Part shown: positions 35,606 to 44,615 of the stretch, one piece after another
How positions within the stretch are numbered: position 1 is the stretch's first letter
How the letters are laid out: each line of letters starts with the position of its first letter
Assembly (NCBI GenBank): GCA_009668015.1
Contig: WJYB01000009.1
Location: forward strand, 62,001 to 126,000
Length of the DNA: 64,000 bases
From: Enterobacteriaceae bacterium RIT714
GTDB taxonomy: Bacteria; Pseudomonadota; Gammaproteobacteria; Enterobacterales; Enterobacteriaceae
Direction of reading: 5' to 3'
Notes under the pieces: generated by a model
The model's database searches: none
What the model was told of the DNA's origin: nothing
What the model saw: only the letters and a program-made list of their open reading frames with translations
Made by a program: the position numbers and the translations under genes

Positions 35606-36299
35606 AGACGGGCGGCAGATCGAAGAGCAGAATTTCGCTCTCGCTGTCGGCATGAACGGACAGCGCCTGCTCATCCCAAATCGCCAGACCGTCGGCGGTG
35701 GTGGCTTTGGTGCCGTTGATTGTCACTTCGCCTTTGACCACCTGGATCCACACGCGGCGATTGGCGGCAATCTGATGCACAGACTGTTCGTTTTTCGCCA
35801 GCGCCCAGCGGTACAGCTCCATATCCTGATGCACTTTCAGGGAGCCATCACGCGCATCCGGAGACAGCACCAGCTGTTTGCCCTGCAGGGCGTCAAAGCG
35901 GCGCTGCTCGTAGCGCGGCGTGATGCCGGTTTCTTCCGGGATGATCCAGATTTGATACAAATGCAGTTTTTCCGTGTTGCTCGGGTTGTACTCGGAATGA
36001 CGTACGCCCGTGCCTGCACTCATAATCTGGAACTCACCGGCCGGAACCTGCTCTTCGTTACCCATGCTGTCTTTGTGCGCTACAGCGCCTTCCAGCACAT
36101 AGGTCAGGATTTCCATGTCTTTGTGCGGATGGGTGCCGAAGCCCTGGCCTGCGTCGATCACATCATCGTTAATCACGCGCAGTGCCGAGAAACCCATGAA
36201 GTTCGGGTCGTAATAGTCCGCGAACGAGAAGGTATGCCATGAGTCCAGCCAGCCATGATTTGCGTGACCACGATCGCCTGCTTTACGTAAAAAGATCAT
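35604..36299 (-). CDS. yhhW: Pirin-family quercetin 2,3-dioxygenase YhhW
   Basis: 231 residues, as in E. coli; a bicupin. The metal ligands of the active N-terminal cupin are visible: His57 and His59 (THPHKDMEI) with His101 and Glu103 (RHSEYNP). The E. coli enzyme degrades quercetin in vitro; the natural substrate is unknown. It is cytoplasmic. It stands between yhhX and gntR on the same strand, separated from yhhX by a hairpin, so it is probably a single-gene unit. Confidence 0.95.
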   Translation of the reverse strand: MIFLRKAGDRGHANHGWLDSWHTFSFADYYDPNFMGFSALRVINDDVIDAGQGFGTHPHKDMEILTYVLEGAVAHKDSMGNEEQVPAGEFQIMSAGTGVRHSEYNPSNTEKLHLYQIWIIPEETGITPRYEQRRFDALQGKQLVLSPDARDGSLKVHQDMELYRWALAKNEQSVHQIAANRRVWIQVVKGEVTINGTKATTADGLAIWDEQALSVHADSESEILLFDLPPV

Positions 36300-36373
36300 T
36301 GTTTTTCACCCCAGTTCGTTTCGATGGAATTAGTGTGGACGCAATTGGCCTGGGATCATAGAGGGTGAAAATT

Positions 36374-36414
36374 GACTCCTCTGTTCAAAAATTATGAACA
36401 AGCACAGAGGAGTC
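36374..36414 (-). terminator. Terminator after yhhX
   Basis: 10-bp stem GACTCCTCTG / CAGAGGAGTC with a further TTCA / TGAA pairing inside. On the minus strand it is followed by AATTTTC. It lies 9 bases past the yhhX stop. Confidence 0.75.
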
Positions 36415-36422
36415 GACAGGGC

Positions 36423-37460
36423 TTACTTCGCGAGGGTAATCGTGGCGGGAGAAGCCTGCTCGAAAGCCCGTTCAAGGATTTCCAGATTGGTGAGAACGTC
36501 AGATTCCTTGACGTAATTCGGCGTGCCGCTGGTGAGGGTGTCAAACAGTGCATCGTAGACGCGGCCATAATCGCCGGTTTCTGGTTTCACCTCTTCTTTT
36601 ACCGTTACGCCTTCAGCATTGACATACTCCAGCAGGCCGATGGAGTCATCCGCCGCGAATCCCGGTTCGCCCGGCATGACGTTCGCCTTGAGGCTGGTCT
36701 CCTGCTGGTCGATACCGTATTTGATAAACGAGCCGTTGCTGCCATGCACGATAAATTTCGGGTAGTCGGTTTTCACCAGATGGCTGGTTTTGACGATCGC
36801 TTTCAAATCGCCATAAAACAGCTGTGCTTCAAAAATATCGTCAGGATTCGCTTTATTGCGCAGGCTGCGAATGTCGTACGCCACATGATCAGGACGACCA
36901 AACAGCGAGATGATTTGGTCCATCGTATGAACGCCCAGCCCGTAAAATGAGCCGTCCTGCGGCAGGCCGGGTTTGGTTTCTGCTATCGGGCGGAAGTAAT
37001 CGAAATGGCTTTCAATTTCAACGATATCGCCAAGCTTACCGCTTTCAATCACTTTTTTGGTGGTCAGGAAGCAGGAGTCAAAGCGGCGGTTTTGATACGG
37101 CGTAACGGTTAGCCCTTTACTTTTTGCCAGCGCAAACAGCTCGTTGGCCTGAGCAATTGTCGGGGTAAACGGTTTTTCCACCAGCACGTTTTTGCCCGCT
37201 TCCAGCGCGCGTTTAGCGTAGTCGAAATGGCTATCAGCATGCGTACAGACGATCACCAGTTTGACCTGCGGATCGTTTAAGACTTCATCCAGATCGCTGG
37301 TGAAGTGAATATGAGAATACTGTGGGGATTGCTCTTCAGGTTTGGCGTGACGGCGGAAGATATGCGCCACGTGCCAGCTGTCTTTACGGTTGAGAACATA
37401 CGGAAGGTGATAGCGGGTGGTGCTTTTACCAAATCCAATAAATGCGCAATGTAATGTCAT
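36423..37460 (-). CDS. yhhX: Gfo/Idh/MocA-family oxidoreductase YhhX
   Basis: 345 residues, as in E. coli. The N-terminal NAD(P)-binding fold has IGFGKSTTRYH near residues 9-19 and the family motif VEKPFTPT; the C-terminal domain is the mixed alpha/beta dehydrogenase fold. The substrate is unknown, though in E. coli the gene responds to iron/Fur together with ryhB. It is cytoplasmic. Its upstream gap to ryhB holds an ERIC-like repeat. Confidence 0.95.
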   Translation of the reverse strand: MTLHCAFIGFGKSTTRYHLPYVLNRKDSWHVAHIFRRHAKPEEQSPQYSHIHFTSDLDEVLNDPQVKLVIVCTHADSHFDYAKRALEAGKNVLVEKPFTPTIAQANELFALAKSKGLTVTPYQNRRFDSCFLTTKKVIESGKLGDIVEIESHFDYFRPIAETKPGLPQDGSFYGLGVHTMDQIISLFGRPDHVAYDIRSLRNKANPDDIFEAQLFYGDLKAIVKTSHLVKTDYPKFIVHGSNGSFIKYGIDQQETSLKANVMPGEPGFAADDSIGLLEYVNAEGVTVKEEVKPETGDYGRVYDALFDTLTSGTPNYVKESDVLTNLEILERAFEQASPATITLAK

Positions 37461-37510
37461 GGCTCAGTCCTTGTTAAGGTTGCTGTGACTACCATAGCGT
37501 AAGTTTTGCC

Positions 37511-37658
37511 CTCACCCTAGCTTTCAAGATGCTGGCGCATCAGCCGTCGGTGTCGCAGCCAGTTTGCTCACGGCAAGCGCGCAGCAACCGGAGCGTACAC
37601 AGAGTACGTGGGGATTGCGAGCACTCCCCGGGGGCAAAATGGCAAGTCAGCCAGGGTG
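37511..37658. repeat. Intergenic repeat between yhhX and ryhB
   Basis: The stretch with AACCGGAGCGTACACAGAGT, TACGTGGGGATTGCGAGCA and GGCAAGTCAGCCAGGGTGA resembles the long palindromic enterobacterial intergenic repeats related to ERIC. It sits immediately past the ryhB terminator. No reading frame is convincing. The type is uncertain. Confidence 0.4.
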
Positions 37659-37668
37659 AAAAAAAACC

Positions 37669-37762
37669 AAAAAAAAGCCAGCTATAAGCTGGCTAAAGTA
37701 ATACTGGAAGCAATGTGAGCAATGTCGTGCTTTCAGGTTTCCGTAGAGGTCTTCCTGAACGC
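37669..37762 (-). ncRNA. ryhB: Small RNA RyhB
   Basis: The minus strand from 37762 reads GCGTTCAGGAAGACC and continues through the highly conserved pairing region CACGACATTGCTCACATTGC to TTCCAGTATTACTT and a terminator (AGCCAGCT / AGCTGGCT stem, then eight T). This matches E. coli RyhB over nearly all of its 90 bases, including the Hfq-type 3' end. RyhB represses mRNAs of iron-using proteins such as sodB and sdh when iron is short. The position, between yhhX and yhhY on the minus strand, is the same as in K-12. A Fur box lies just upstream. Confidence 0.96.
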
Positions 37763-37766
37763 GAGA

Positions 37767-37785
37767 CAATAATAATCATTCTCAT
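37767..37785. promoter_or_regulatory. Fur box of ryhB
   Basis: CAATAATAATCATTCTCAT matches the Fur consensus GATAATGATAATCATTATC at most positions. It lies immediately upstream of the ryhB 5' end, over the expected -10 region, so iron-loaded Fur would block the promoter. Confidence 0.8.
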
Positions 37786-37884
37786 TCGCACTTGTCCAAT
37801 ACTTTTTGCAAAAAAAAAGGGAGTTGACTCAAATTTCAAAGTCAATGATGTTGAAAGGGATATTAACCCAACGAGGACAAAAGA

Positions 37885-38373
37885 ATGAGTGAGATAGTGA
37901 TACGCCACGCTGAACCGAAAGATGCCGAAGCCCTGCGCCAGAATTACATGCATCCAGAGGTGTATCACGACACGCTACAACTCCCTCATCCTTCCCTTGA
38001 GATGTGGCAGGAACGCCTTAATCCGAAAGCTGGCCTAAAACGTCTGGTCGCCTGCATGGATGAGAACATTGTCGGCGATCTGGCGCTACAGGTCGAAGCC
38101 AGCCCGCGACGCAGCCATGTGGCTACGTTTGGTATCAGCGTTGCGGCTCATGCTCAGGGACGTGGCGTCGGAAGTGCGCTCATGCGTGAGATGCTCAACC
38201 TGTGCGACAACTGGATGCGCATCGAACGTATTGAACTCACGGTTTTTGCGGATAATCGCGCTGCGCTGGCGCTTTACAAGAAGTTTGGCTTTGAAATCGA
38301 AGGAACCGGAAAGAAATTCGCCCTGCGCAACGGCGAGTTGGTGGATGCCTATTATATGGCGCGGATGAAGTGA
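37885..38373 (+). CDS. yhhY: GNAT-family amino-acid N-acetyltransferase YhhY
   Basis: 162 residues, as in E. coli YhhY (AaaT), which acetylates free amino acids such as phenylalanine and methionine in vitro. The acetyl-CoA loop is GRGVGSALM near residues 93-101, followed by MCDN-like ELTVFADNRAALALYKKFGF, typical of GNAT motif A/B. It is cytoplasmic. It starts 123 bases after ryhB on the opposite strand and ends at a hairpin array. Confidence 0.92.
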   Translation: MSEIVIRHAEPKDAEALRQNYMHPEVYHDTLQLPHPSLEMWQERLNPKAGLKRLVACMDENIVGDLALQVEASPRRSHVATFGISVAAHAQGRGVGSALMREMLNLCDNWMRIERIELTVFADNRAALALYKKFGFEIEGTGKKFALRNGELVDAYYMARMK

Positions 38374-38379
38374 CACACT

Positions 38380-38534
38380 CCCCTCACCCCGACCCTCTCC
38401 CCATAGGGGCGAGGGAGAAAAGCCCACACTGTGCAATCCCCTCTCCCCGACCCTCTCCCCATAGGGGCGAGGGAGAAAAGTCCGCACCGTGCAATTCCCT
38501 CTCCCCTACGGGGAGAGGGTTAGGGTGAGGGGAA
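38380..38534. repeat. Hairpin array between yhhY and ggt
   Basis: Three units: CCTCTCCCCATAGGGGCGAGGGAGAAAAG twice, 58 bases apart, then CCCTCTCCCCTACGGGGAGAGGG. The outer ends are CCCCTCACCCC and GGGTGAGGGG. Linkers share CC(G/C)CAC(C/T)GTGCAAT. It fills the convergent yhhY-ggt junction. Confidence 0.83.
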
Positions 38535-38537
38535 TAA

Positions 38538-40283
38538 TCAATACCCCGCCGTTAAATCATCCACCGAACGCGGATCCGACGCGCCAAACAGCGTACCGTC
38601 CGGCCCGACCATAATGCTCTGGGTGCTCCCCATCGCCTCTTTCAGCACCACTTTCTGACCGCGCTGTTCGAGCAGTTTGAGGGTATCCGGGCTGAAGCCT
38701 TTCTCCACGCGCAGTTCGTCCGGCAGCCACTGATGATGGAAGCGCGGCGCGTTGGTGGCTTCGGCTACGTTCATCCCAAAGTCGATACTGTTCACCACCA
38801 TTTGCAGCACGGTAGTGATAATTCGGCTCCCGCCAGGGCTGCCCGTCACCAGCCAGGTTTTGCCGTCTTTCACCACGATGGTCGGAGACATCGACGACAG
38901 CGGACGTTTTTTCGGCCCGACGGCGTTAGCATCGCCCCCCACCAGCCCGTAAACGTTCGGCACGCCCGGTTTGGCGGAGAAGTCATCCATCTCGTTATTC
39001 AGCAGAATGCCGCTGTTACCCGCCACAATCCCGGTGCCGAACACCGTATTCAGCGTATAGGTCACCGCCACCGCGTTACCGTTTTTATCCACCACCGAGA
39101 AGTGGGTGGTCTGATTGCTCTCGTACGGCGCCAGTTTGCCGGGGCGGATCTGGCTGGACGGCTTCGCTTTGTTGATATCAATCTGATCCGCCAGCGATTT
39201 GGCATAGGCTTTGTTGGTCAGCGCCTGCCACGGCACTTTGACGAAATCAGGATCGCCGAGATACTCCGAGCGATCGGCGTAGGCATATTTTTCGGCCTCT
39301 GCCATCACCTGCATCGCATCGGCGCTGCCAAAGCCGAATTTGTGCATATCGAAGTTTTCAAGAATATTGAGGATCTGCACGATATGGATCCCACCGGAGG
39401 ACGGCGGCGGCATCGAGAACACCTGATAGCCGCGATAATCGCCGCTGACTGGCGTACGCTCAACCGCTTTGTACTCCGCCAGATCCGCTTTGGTGATCAG
39501 CCCGCCGTTCTTCGTCATCTCCTCGGCAATCTGATCGGCAATCGCCCCTTTGTAGAAGGCATCCGGACCGTTTTCTGCAATCAGCTCCAGGCTTTTTGCC
39601 AGATTCGCCTGCACCAGCTTGTCGCCTTTTTTCAGCGGCTCGCCGTCTTTCCAGAAGATCGCTTTGCTGTTTTCATGGTTCGGAATCACTTCGCTGCCGT
39701 AGGTTTTGAGATCGTCCGCCAGCGCGTCATTGACCACAAACCCGTCGCGCGCCAGCTTGATGGCTGGCTGCACCACTTTGTTCAGCGGCAGCGTGCCGTA
39801 TTTATCCAGCGCCAGAGAGAACCCCGCTACCGTGCCCGGCGTGCCGCTGGCCAGATGCGAAGTCAGTGATTTTTTACTGTCCGGATTGCCTTGTTCATCA
39901 AGGAACATGTCGCGGGTCGCCTGGTTGGGCGCCATTTCGCGGAAATCGATCGCCGTGGTCTGGCCGTCTTTAGTGCGCAACATCATAAAGCCGCCCCCGC
40001 CGAGATTCCCCGCCTGCGGATGCGTCACCGCCAGGGCATAGCCCACGGCCACTGCGGCATCCACCGCGTTCCCCCCTTGCTTCAGAATATCCACGCCGAC
40101 CTGAGTGGCCATCGCGTCAACCGAAGCCACCATCCCCTGTTTCGCCCGCACGGGATGGAAAACATCCTCTTCCACGCCGTAGGACACTGGCGGAGCCGCA
40201 GGAGGGTTAGCCGCCACGCTAAATGTGCCGCCTGCCATCAGCGCGGCGATCGCTACCCAGCGTAAAAAGGTTGGTTTTATCAT
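38538..40283 (-). CDS. ggt: Gamma-glutamyltranspeptidase
   Basis: 581 residues (E. coli 580). It is a periplasmic Ntn-hydrolase that transfers or hydrolyses the gamma-glutamyl group of glutathione. It has a Sec signal peptide of about 25 residues (MIKPTFLRWVAIAALMAGGTF). The precursor is cut before the catalytic Thr in NQTTHFSVVD (about residue 392) into large and small subunits. Substrate-site stretches GNLGGGGFM and PLSSMSPTIV are intact. The start at 40283 excludes nine upstream codons that would spoil the signal peptide. Confidence 0.97.
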   Translation of the reverse strand: MIKPTFLRWVAIAALMAGGTFSVAANPPAAPPVSYGVEEDVFHPVRAKQGMVASVDAMATQVGVDILKQGGNAVDAAVAVGYALAVTHPQAGNLGGGGFMMLRTKDGQTTAIDFREMAPNQATRDMFLDEQGNPDSKKSLTSHLASGTPGTVAGFSLALDKYGTLPLNKVVQPAIKLARDGFVVNDALADDLKTYGSEVIPNHENSKAIFWKDGEPLKKGDKLVQANLAKSLELIAENGPDAFYKGAIADQIAEEMTKNGGLITKADLAEYKAVERTPVSGDYRGYQVFSMPPPSSGGIHIVQILNILENFDMHKFGFGSADAMQVMAEAEKYAYADRSEYLGDPDFVKVPWQALTNKAYAKSLADQIDINKAKPSSQIRPGKLAPYESNQTTHFSVVDKNGNAVAVTYTLNTVFGTGIVAGNSGILLNNEMDDFSAKPGVPNVYGLVGGDANAVGPKKRPLSSMSPTIVVKDGKTWLVTGSPGGSRIITTVLQMVVNSIDFGMNVAEATNAPRFHHQWLPDELRVEKGFSPDTLKLLEQRGQKVVLKEAMGSTQSIMVGPDGTLFGASDPRSVDDLTAGY

Positions 40284-40405
40284 CGTTGTTCTCCAGGTGA
40301 TGGGACCCATATTCCCGCTTAAGCCTGGTTCACAACTCCTAAAAAATCATCGTTGTGGCGGAATCGAGATAAACTTAAGAAAAGCCTCACAAGGAGGAAA
40401 TGACA

Positions 40406-40786
40406 ATGAAACGACTTTTGATTCTTACGGCGCTGCTTCCGTTTGCCGCGCTCGCACAGCCCCTCAACACCATGAACAACCCGAATCAACAGGGTTACGT
40501 CATCCCCAGTCAGCAACGGATGCAGACCGAGATGACGGGCCAACAGCAGCAGCAAAAAGGGATGCTAAACCAGCAGCTGAGAACTCAGACGCAGCTTCAG
40601 CAGCAGAATTTACAGACACAGATGAACAACAACACCCAGCGCATTCAGCAGGGTCAGCCTCGTGAGCAGGTGTTGCCGAATACGAACGGCGGGATGTTAA
40701 GCGGTGGGATGTCTCAGGAGAGCGGGCAGCAGCACATGCTGCCACCGCGTACGAATGGCGATATGCTCAATAATCCGCAGAATTAA
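40406..40786 (+). CDS. yhhA: YhhA, DUF2756 secreted Gln/Asn-rich protein
   Basis: 126 residues with a signal peptide ([17 protein letters not shown], cleavage before QPLN) and a mature part very rich in Gln and Asn ([13 protein letters not shown], repeated MLPxxNG motifs). E. coli YhhA is 146 residues, so this copy is shorter in the C-terminal repeat region. The function is unknown; it is probably periplasmic. ATG 40406 is chosen over 40400 because AAGGAGG at 40391-40397 sits at the right distance. Its last 20 bases overlap the end of the convergent ugpQ. Confidence 0.88.
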   Translation: MKRLLILTALLPFAALAQPLNTMNNPNQQGYVIPSQQRMQTEMTGQQQQQKGMLNQQLRTQTQLQQQNLQTQMNNNTQRIQQGQPREQVLPNTNGGMLSGGMSQESGQQHMLPPRTNGDMLNNPQN

Positions 40787-41516
40787 AGTTCGGGCCAATC
40801 ACGTCTATCGCATCAGTACAGATGCAGTCCACGCCCCAGCGCAGTAGCTCTGCTGCCCGCTGGGGTTTGTTGACCGTATACACCAGAATATGCAACCCGG
40901 CGTCCTTGAGCATCCTCACGCGCGCTTCATCCAGTAGCCGATGATTAAGATGGATCGACACACAGGCCAGGCGAGTGGTCAGCTCGCGCCAGTCGTCACG
41001 CCATTCATCCAGCAATAAGCCACGCGGCAGTTCCGGTGCAGCGGCCTGTGCCGCTTCCAGCGCGTCAATTTCAAACGACGACAGCAGCGGCGCGGTCATC
41101 CCTTCCCACAGCTCACGGGCCGCGAGGGCAATCACTTTACCGGTGAGCGGTCCGGTGCCGGCCGTCGGTTTGATTTCGATATTGGCCATCATCCCGTGCT
41201 GGCGACAGCGATCGGCCACTTCCGCCAGCAGCGGCAGCGGCTCGCCTTTGAATTTTCCGCTGTACCAGCTTCCGGCATCCACTTTCAGCAGATCGTGCCA
41301 CGGCAAGTCGCCCGCCACGCCCCAGCCGTTGCTGGTGCGTTCGAGGTTATCGTCATGCAGCAAAAAAATTTCGCCGTCTTTCGATAATTTAGCGTCAAAC
41401 TCAATCATCAAATGCCCGAAGTGCGCGCCAGCGTCAATTGCCGCCAGCGTATTTTCCGGTGCCAGTTTACCGCCGCCGCGATGGGCGACGATGTGAGGAT
41501 AGGGCCAATGACTCAT
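40767..41516 (-). CDS. ugpQ: Cytoplasmic glycerophosphodiester phosphodiesterase
   Basis: 249 residues (E. coli 247), GDPD family. It hydrolyses glycerophosphodiesters, as they arrive through the Ugp transporter, to glycerol-3-phosphate and alcohol. The HRGG motif with catalytic His ([14 protein letters not shown], residues 11-24), [10 protein letters not shown] and a second His in [10 protein letters not shown] are present. It has no signal peptide, unlike GlpQ. Its ATG overlaps the ugpC stop (ATGA, 41513-41516). It is last in ugpBAECQ. Confidence 0.96.
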   Translation of the reverse strand: MSHWPYPHIVAHRGGGKLAPENTLAAIDAGAHFGHLMIEFDAKLSKDGEIFLLHDDNLERTSNGWGVAGDLPWHDLLKVDAGSWYSGKFKGEPLPLLAEVADRCRQHGMMANIEIKPTAGTGPLTGKVIALAARELWEGMTAPLLSSFEIDALEAAQAAAPELPRGLLLDEWRDDWRELTTRLACVSIHLNHRLLDEARVRMLKDAGLHILVYTVNKPQRAAELLRWGVDCICTDAIDVIGPNFNSADY

Positions 41517-42583
41517 ACGCGTTGTCCTGTTTCACCATCAAATAAGTGCAAGTGATTTTCCGGCAGATGCAGCCACAACGTGCTGCCCGCCTGCGGGCGC
41601 TCCTGATGCGCCAGACGCACCACCAGCTTTTGCTCGCCCCAGCGTCCGTGCGCCAGGTTGTCCGCGCCCAGCATCTCCAGCGTGTCCATCACCAGAGGCA
41701 CACCGCCTTCCGCCTGCGAGCTTAGCGCAATATGCTCTGGCCGGATACCGAGCGTCATTTTACGCCCGGCGTAGCCGCGATAAAACCAGTTCACCGGCAG
41801 CGCCATCCCGCTCTCCAGCTCAAAATGCGTGCCCGCGTTGCTGATACGCCCTTCCAGCAGGTTCATCGCCGGACTGCCGATAAAGCTCGCCACAAAACGG
41901 CTGGCGGGCTTTTCATATACCTCCACCGGCGTGCCGATCTGCTCGGCGATACCTTTGTTCATCACCATCACGCGCTGCGCCAGGGTCATGGCTTCCACCT
42001 GATCGTGAGTCACGTACAGCGAGGTGGTTTTCAGGCGGCGATGCAGATGTTGCAGTTCAAGACGCATCTGCACGCGCAGTTTGGCGTCGAGGTTAGAGAG
42101 CGGTTCATCGAACAGGAACACCGCCGGATCGCGCACTATCGCACGGCCCATCGCCACGCGCTGACGCTGGCCGCCGGAGAGCTCACGCGGACGGCGTTTT
42201 AACAGGCCGTCCAGCTCCAGAATACGCGCCGCTTCTTTGACGCGTTCTTCGATATGCCCTTTGCCCATCCCGCGGATTTTCAGCCCCCAGGCCATGTTCT
42301 CTTCCACGCTCATGTGCGGGTAGAGGGCGTAGTTCTGGAACACCATCGCGATGCCACGATCTTTCGGTTCCATCTCGGTCACGCGCTGGCGGTCAATCCA
42401 GATATCACCGCTGGTCACGCGCTCAAGCCCCGCCACCATGCGCAGCAGCGTCGATTTTCCACAGCCGGACGGACCGACCATGACGATAAATTCGCCGTCT
42501 GCCACGTCGAGCGTCAGGGGTTGAATCACCTGGGTTTTGCCGTCCCAGCTTTTGGTTACTGCCTGTAATTTTAATCCAGCCAT
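41513..42583 (-). CDS. ugpC: Glycerol-3-phosphate ABC transporter ATPase
   Basis: 356 residues, as in E. coli; a MalK-type ABC ATPase. Walker [10 protein letters not shown] is at 37-45, the signature LSGGQRQR near 135, Walker [18 protein letters not shown] after it, and a C-terminal OB-fold regulatory domain follows. It energises import of glycerol-3-phosphate and glycerophosphodiesters at the inner face of the membrane. It is 1 base from ugpE and overlaps ugpQ. Four upstream in-frame codons are rejected in favour of the family start. Confidence 0.97.
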   Translation of the reverse strand: MAGLKLQAVTKSWDGKTQVIQPLTLDVADGEFIVMVGPSGCGKSTLLRMVAGLERVTSGDIWIDRQRVTEMEPKDRGIAMVFQNYALYPHMSVEENMAWGLKIRGMGKGHIEERVKEAARILELDGLLKRRPRELSGGQRQRVAMGRAIVRDPAVFLFDEPLSNLDAKLRVQMRLELQHLHRRLKTTSLYVTHDQVEAMTLAQRVMVMNKGIAEQIGTPVEVYEKPASRFVASFIGSPAMNLLEGRISNAGTHFELESGMALPVNWFYRGYAGRKMTLGIRPEHIALSSQAEGGVPLVMDTLEMLGADNLAHGRWGEQKLVVRLAHQERPQAGSTLWLHLPENHLHLFDGETGQRV

Positions 42584-42584
42584 C

Positions 42585-43430
42585 TTATTTCTCACTGTCT
42601 ACTAAACCACGCACAAAGGCGCGCTGCATGGCTAAAACGATAACCACCGGGGGGATAAGCGTGAGCAACATCGCCGCCATCACCTGGTTCCAGAGGGTGG
42701 TGCCTTCGCCGGTGGCGATCATGCCTTTGATGCCCGCCACCGCGGTGCCAAGATTCACATCCTGGACAATCAACAGCGGCCACAGATACTGATTCCAGCC
42801 GTAGATAAAGGTGATCACGAACAGCGCCGCGAGGTTGGTTCTGGAGAGCGGCAGCACGATGTCGCGGAAAAAGCGCATCGGCGATGCCCCGTCGATGCGC
42901 GCCGCCTCAATCAGTTCATCCGGCAACGTCATAAAGAACTGACGGAACAGGAATGTCGCGGTGGCCGATGCCATCAGTGGCAGCGTCAGGCCCGCGTAGC
43001 TGTCGAGCATCCCGAGATTGGCGATCACCTCGACGGTCGGGAAAATACGCACTTCGACCGGCAGCATCAGGGTGATAAAGATCATCCAGAAGAACAGGTT
43101 ACGCAGCGGAAAGCGGAACCAGACAATGGCAAACGCGGAGAGCATCGACACCACGATTTTGCCCACCGTAATGCCAAACGCCATGATGAAACTGTTAAGC
43201 ATCATCAGCCAGAACGGCGCACTGTTCGCGCCCACGCCCTGAGTCCAGATGGTGACCATGTTTTCCAACAGATGGCCGCCGGGGACCAGCGTCATGGGGG
43301 TGTCAAAGACGGCCTGGGTGTCCAGCGTGGCGGCGACAAACGCCACGTACAGCGGGAACAGGATGACGATAATCCCCAGAATCAGCATGGTATGGCTGAA
43401 AATCGTCAGCCCGGGGCGGTTCTCAATCAT
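42585..43430 (-). CDS. ugpE: Glycerol-3-phosphate ABC transporter permease UgpE
   Basis: 281 residues, as in E. coli. It is an inner-membrane permease of the MalG type with about six membrane segments and the EAA loop ([17 protein letters not shown]) that contacts UgpC. Its start overlaps the ugpA stop by four bases (43427-43430). It forms the membrane pore with UgpA. Confidence 0.97.
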   Translation of the reverse strand: MIENRPGLTIFSHTMLILGIIVILFPLYVAFVAATLDTQAVFDTPMTLVPGGHLLENMVTIWTQGVGANSAPFWLMMLNSFIMAFGITVGKIVVSMLSAFAIVWFRFPLRNLFFWMIFITLMLPVEVRIFPTVEVIANLGMLDSYAGLTLPLMASATATFLFRQFFMTLPDELIEAARIDGASPMRFFRDIVLPLSRTNLAALFVITFIYGWNQYLWPLLIVQDVNLGTAVAGIKGMIATGEGTTLWNQVMAAMLLTLIPPVVIVLAMQRAFVRGLVDSEK

Positions 43431-44314
43431 TGGTAGCGCACCTTACTTTCGACATAACGGAACTGAACCACCGTCAGCACAATCACCAGCCCCATCAGCA
43501 CCACCGACTGCGCGGCAGAGGCCGACAGATCGAGCCCGGCAAAGCCTTCACGGTAGATCTTGTAAATCAGCGTAGTGGTCGCCTGCACCGGGCCACCGGC
43601 GGTGGCGGCGTCGATCACCGGGAAGGTGTCGAAGAAGGCGTAAACCAGATTCACCACCAGCAGGAAGAAACTCACCGGCGCAATCAGCGGCAGCGCCAGT
43701 TTGAAGAAGCGGCGAATCGGCCCTGCGCCGTCAATCGCGGCGGCTTCGACCAGCGAGCGCGGGATGGATTGCAGCGCGGCGAAGAAAAACAGGAAGTTAT
43801 AACTGATTTGCTTCCACACCGAGGCGAACACCACCAGGAACATCGCCTGACCGCTGTTCTGGGCGTGATTCCAGTCATAACCGAATTCCCCGAGAAAATG
43901 GGTAATCAGCCCGCGTCCGGGGTTGAAGAGGAAAATCCACAGCACGGCGGCGACGGCAGGCGCGACGGCGTAGGGCAGCAGCATTAGCGTCTGATACAGA
44001 CGACTGCCGCGCACGACATAATCGACCAGCGCAGCAAAAAATAGCGAGACGACCAGCCCGCTGACCGTCACGAGGGCGCTGAATCTAATCGTCGTCCAGA
44101 AGGAGTCGAGGTAATAGCTGTCGTGGAACAACGCGGTGAAGTTGTCCAGTCCGACGAACTGACTGGAAAGACCAAACGGATCGACGCTTTGAACCGAATA
44201 CCAGAGCGCTTCGCCCGCAGGCCAGATAAAAAAGATAACGGTGATAATCAGTTGCGGCGCGACCAGCAGATACGGCAGCCAGCGCGAACGGAACACCGGA
44301 CGGGATGATGACAT
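43427..44314 (-). CDS. ugpA: Glycerol-3-phosphate ABC transporter permease UgpA
   Basis: 295 residues, as in E. coli; a MalF-like permease with six membrane segments and EAA loop [18 protein letters not shown]. The start at 44314 ([12 protein letters not shown]) is the family start. The frame remains open for another 66 codons upstream, but that part is a translation of the hairpin array between ugpB and ugpA and is not protein-like. The array may separate expression of ugpA from ugpB. Confidence 0.97.
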   Translation of the reverse strand: MSSSRPVFRSRWLPYLLVAPQLIITVIFFIWPAGEALWYSVQSVDPFGLSSQFVGLDNFTALFHDSYYLDSFWTTIRFSALVTVSGLVVSLFFAALVDYVVRGSRLYQTLMLLPYAVAPAVAAVLWIFLFNPGRGLITHFLGEFGYDWNHAQNSGQAMFLVVFASVWKQISYNFLFFFAALQSIPRSLVEAAAIDGAGPIRRFFKLALPLIAPVSFFLLVVNLVYAFFDTFPVIDAATAGGPVQATTTLIYKIYREGFAGLDLSASAAQSVVLMGLVIVLTVVQFRYVESKVRYQ

Positions 44315-44335
44315 AGTTTTGCTCAATGTTAGGTA

Positions 44336-44598
44336 GCCCCTCACCCCTGCCCTCTCCCCAAAGGGGCGAGGGAGAAAACCGCAGCGTATAGTCCCTTCCT
44401 CCTGTCGAGAGAGGAAAAAACCGCATCGGGCAATCCCTTCTCCCTGTCGAGAGAGGGAAACCGCACCGGCACTCCCTTCCTCCTGTAGAAAGAGGAAAAA
44501 CCGCACCGACAATTCCTTCTCCCTGTCGAGAGGGGAAAAACCGCACCGGGCAATCCCCTCTCCCCTTTGGGGAGAGGGTTAGGGTGAGGGGTGAAGGC
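44336..44598. repeat. Six-unit hairpin array inside the ugp operon
   Basis: Units of about 40-43 bp each have a short CCCTTCTCCC-type arm, a GAGAGGG-type arm and the linker AAACCGCA(C/T)CG(G/A)(C/G)CAAT. The outer ends are CCCCTCACCCC (44339) and GGTTAGGGTGAGGGG (44576-44591). It fills the 301-base ugpB-ugpA gap, so the operon message must contain it. It resembles a CRISPR only superficially, because the unique spacers are missing. Confidence 0.87.
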
Positions 44599-44615
44599 GA
44601 GGGGTCAGGTTCAAT

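Noticed and set aside
35417..35674. 85-codon frame on the minus strand between yhhW and gntR
   Set aside because: It runs through the ERIC-like element and the terminator hairpin; it is a repeat translation.
38733..39869. 378-codon frame on the plus strand
   Set aside because: Antisense shadow of ggt.
44315..44512. 66-codon N-terminal extension of ugpA
   Set aside because: It is a translation of the hairpin array (repeated GAVF/RCGF-type blocks); family start is at 44314.
44336..44598. CRISPR-like array of about 40-bp units
   Set aside because: The linkers between hairpins are near copies of each other, not unique spacers; units vary in length, and no cas gene is present.
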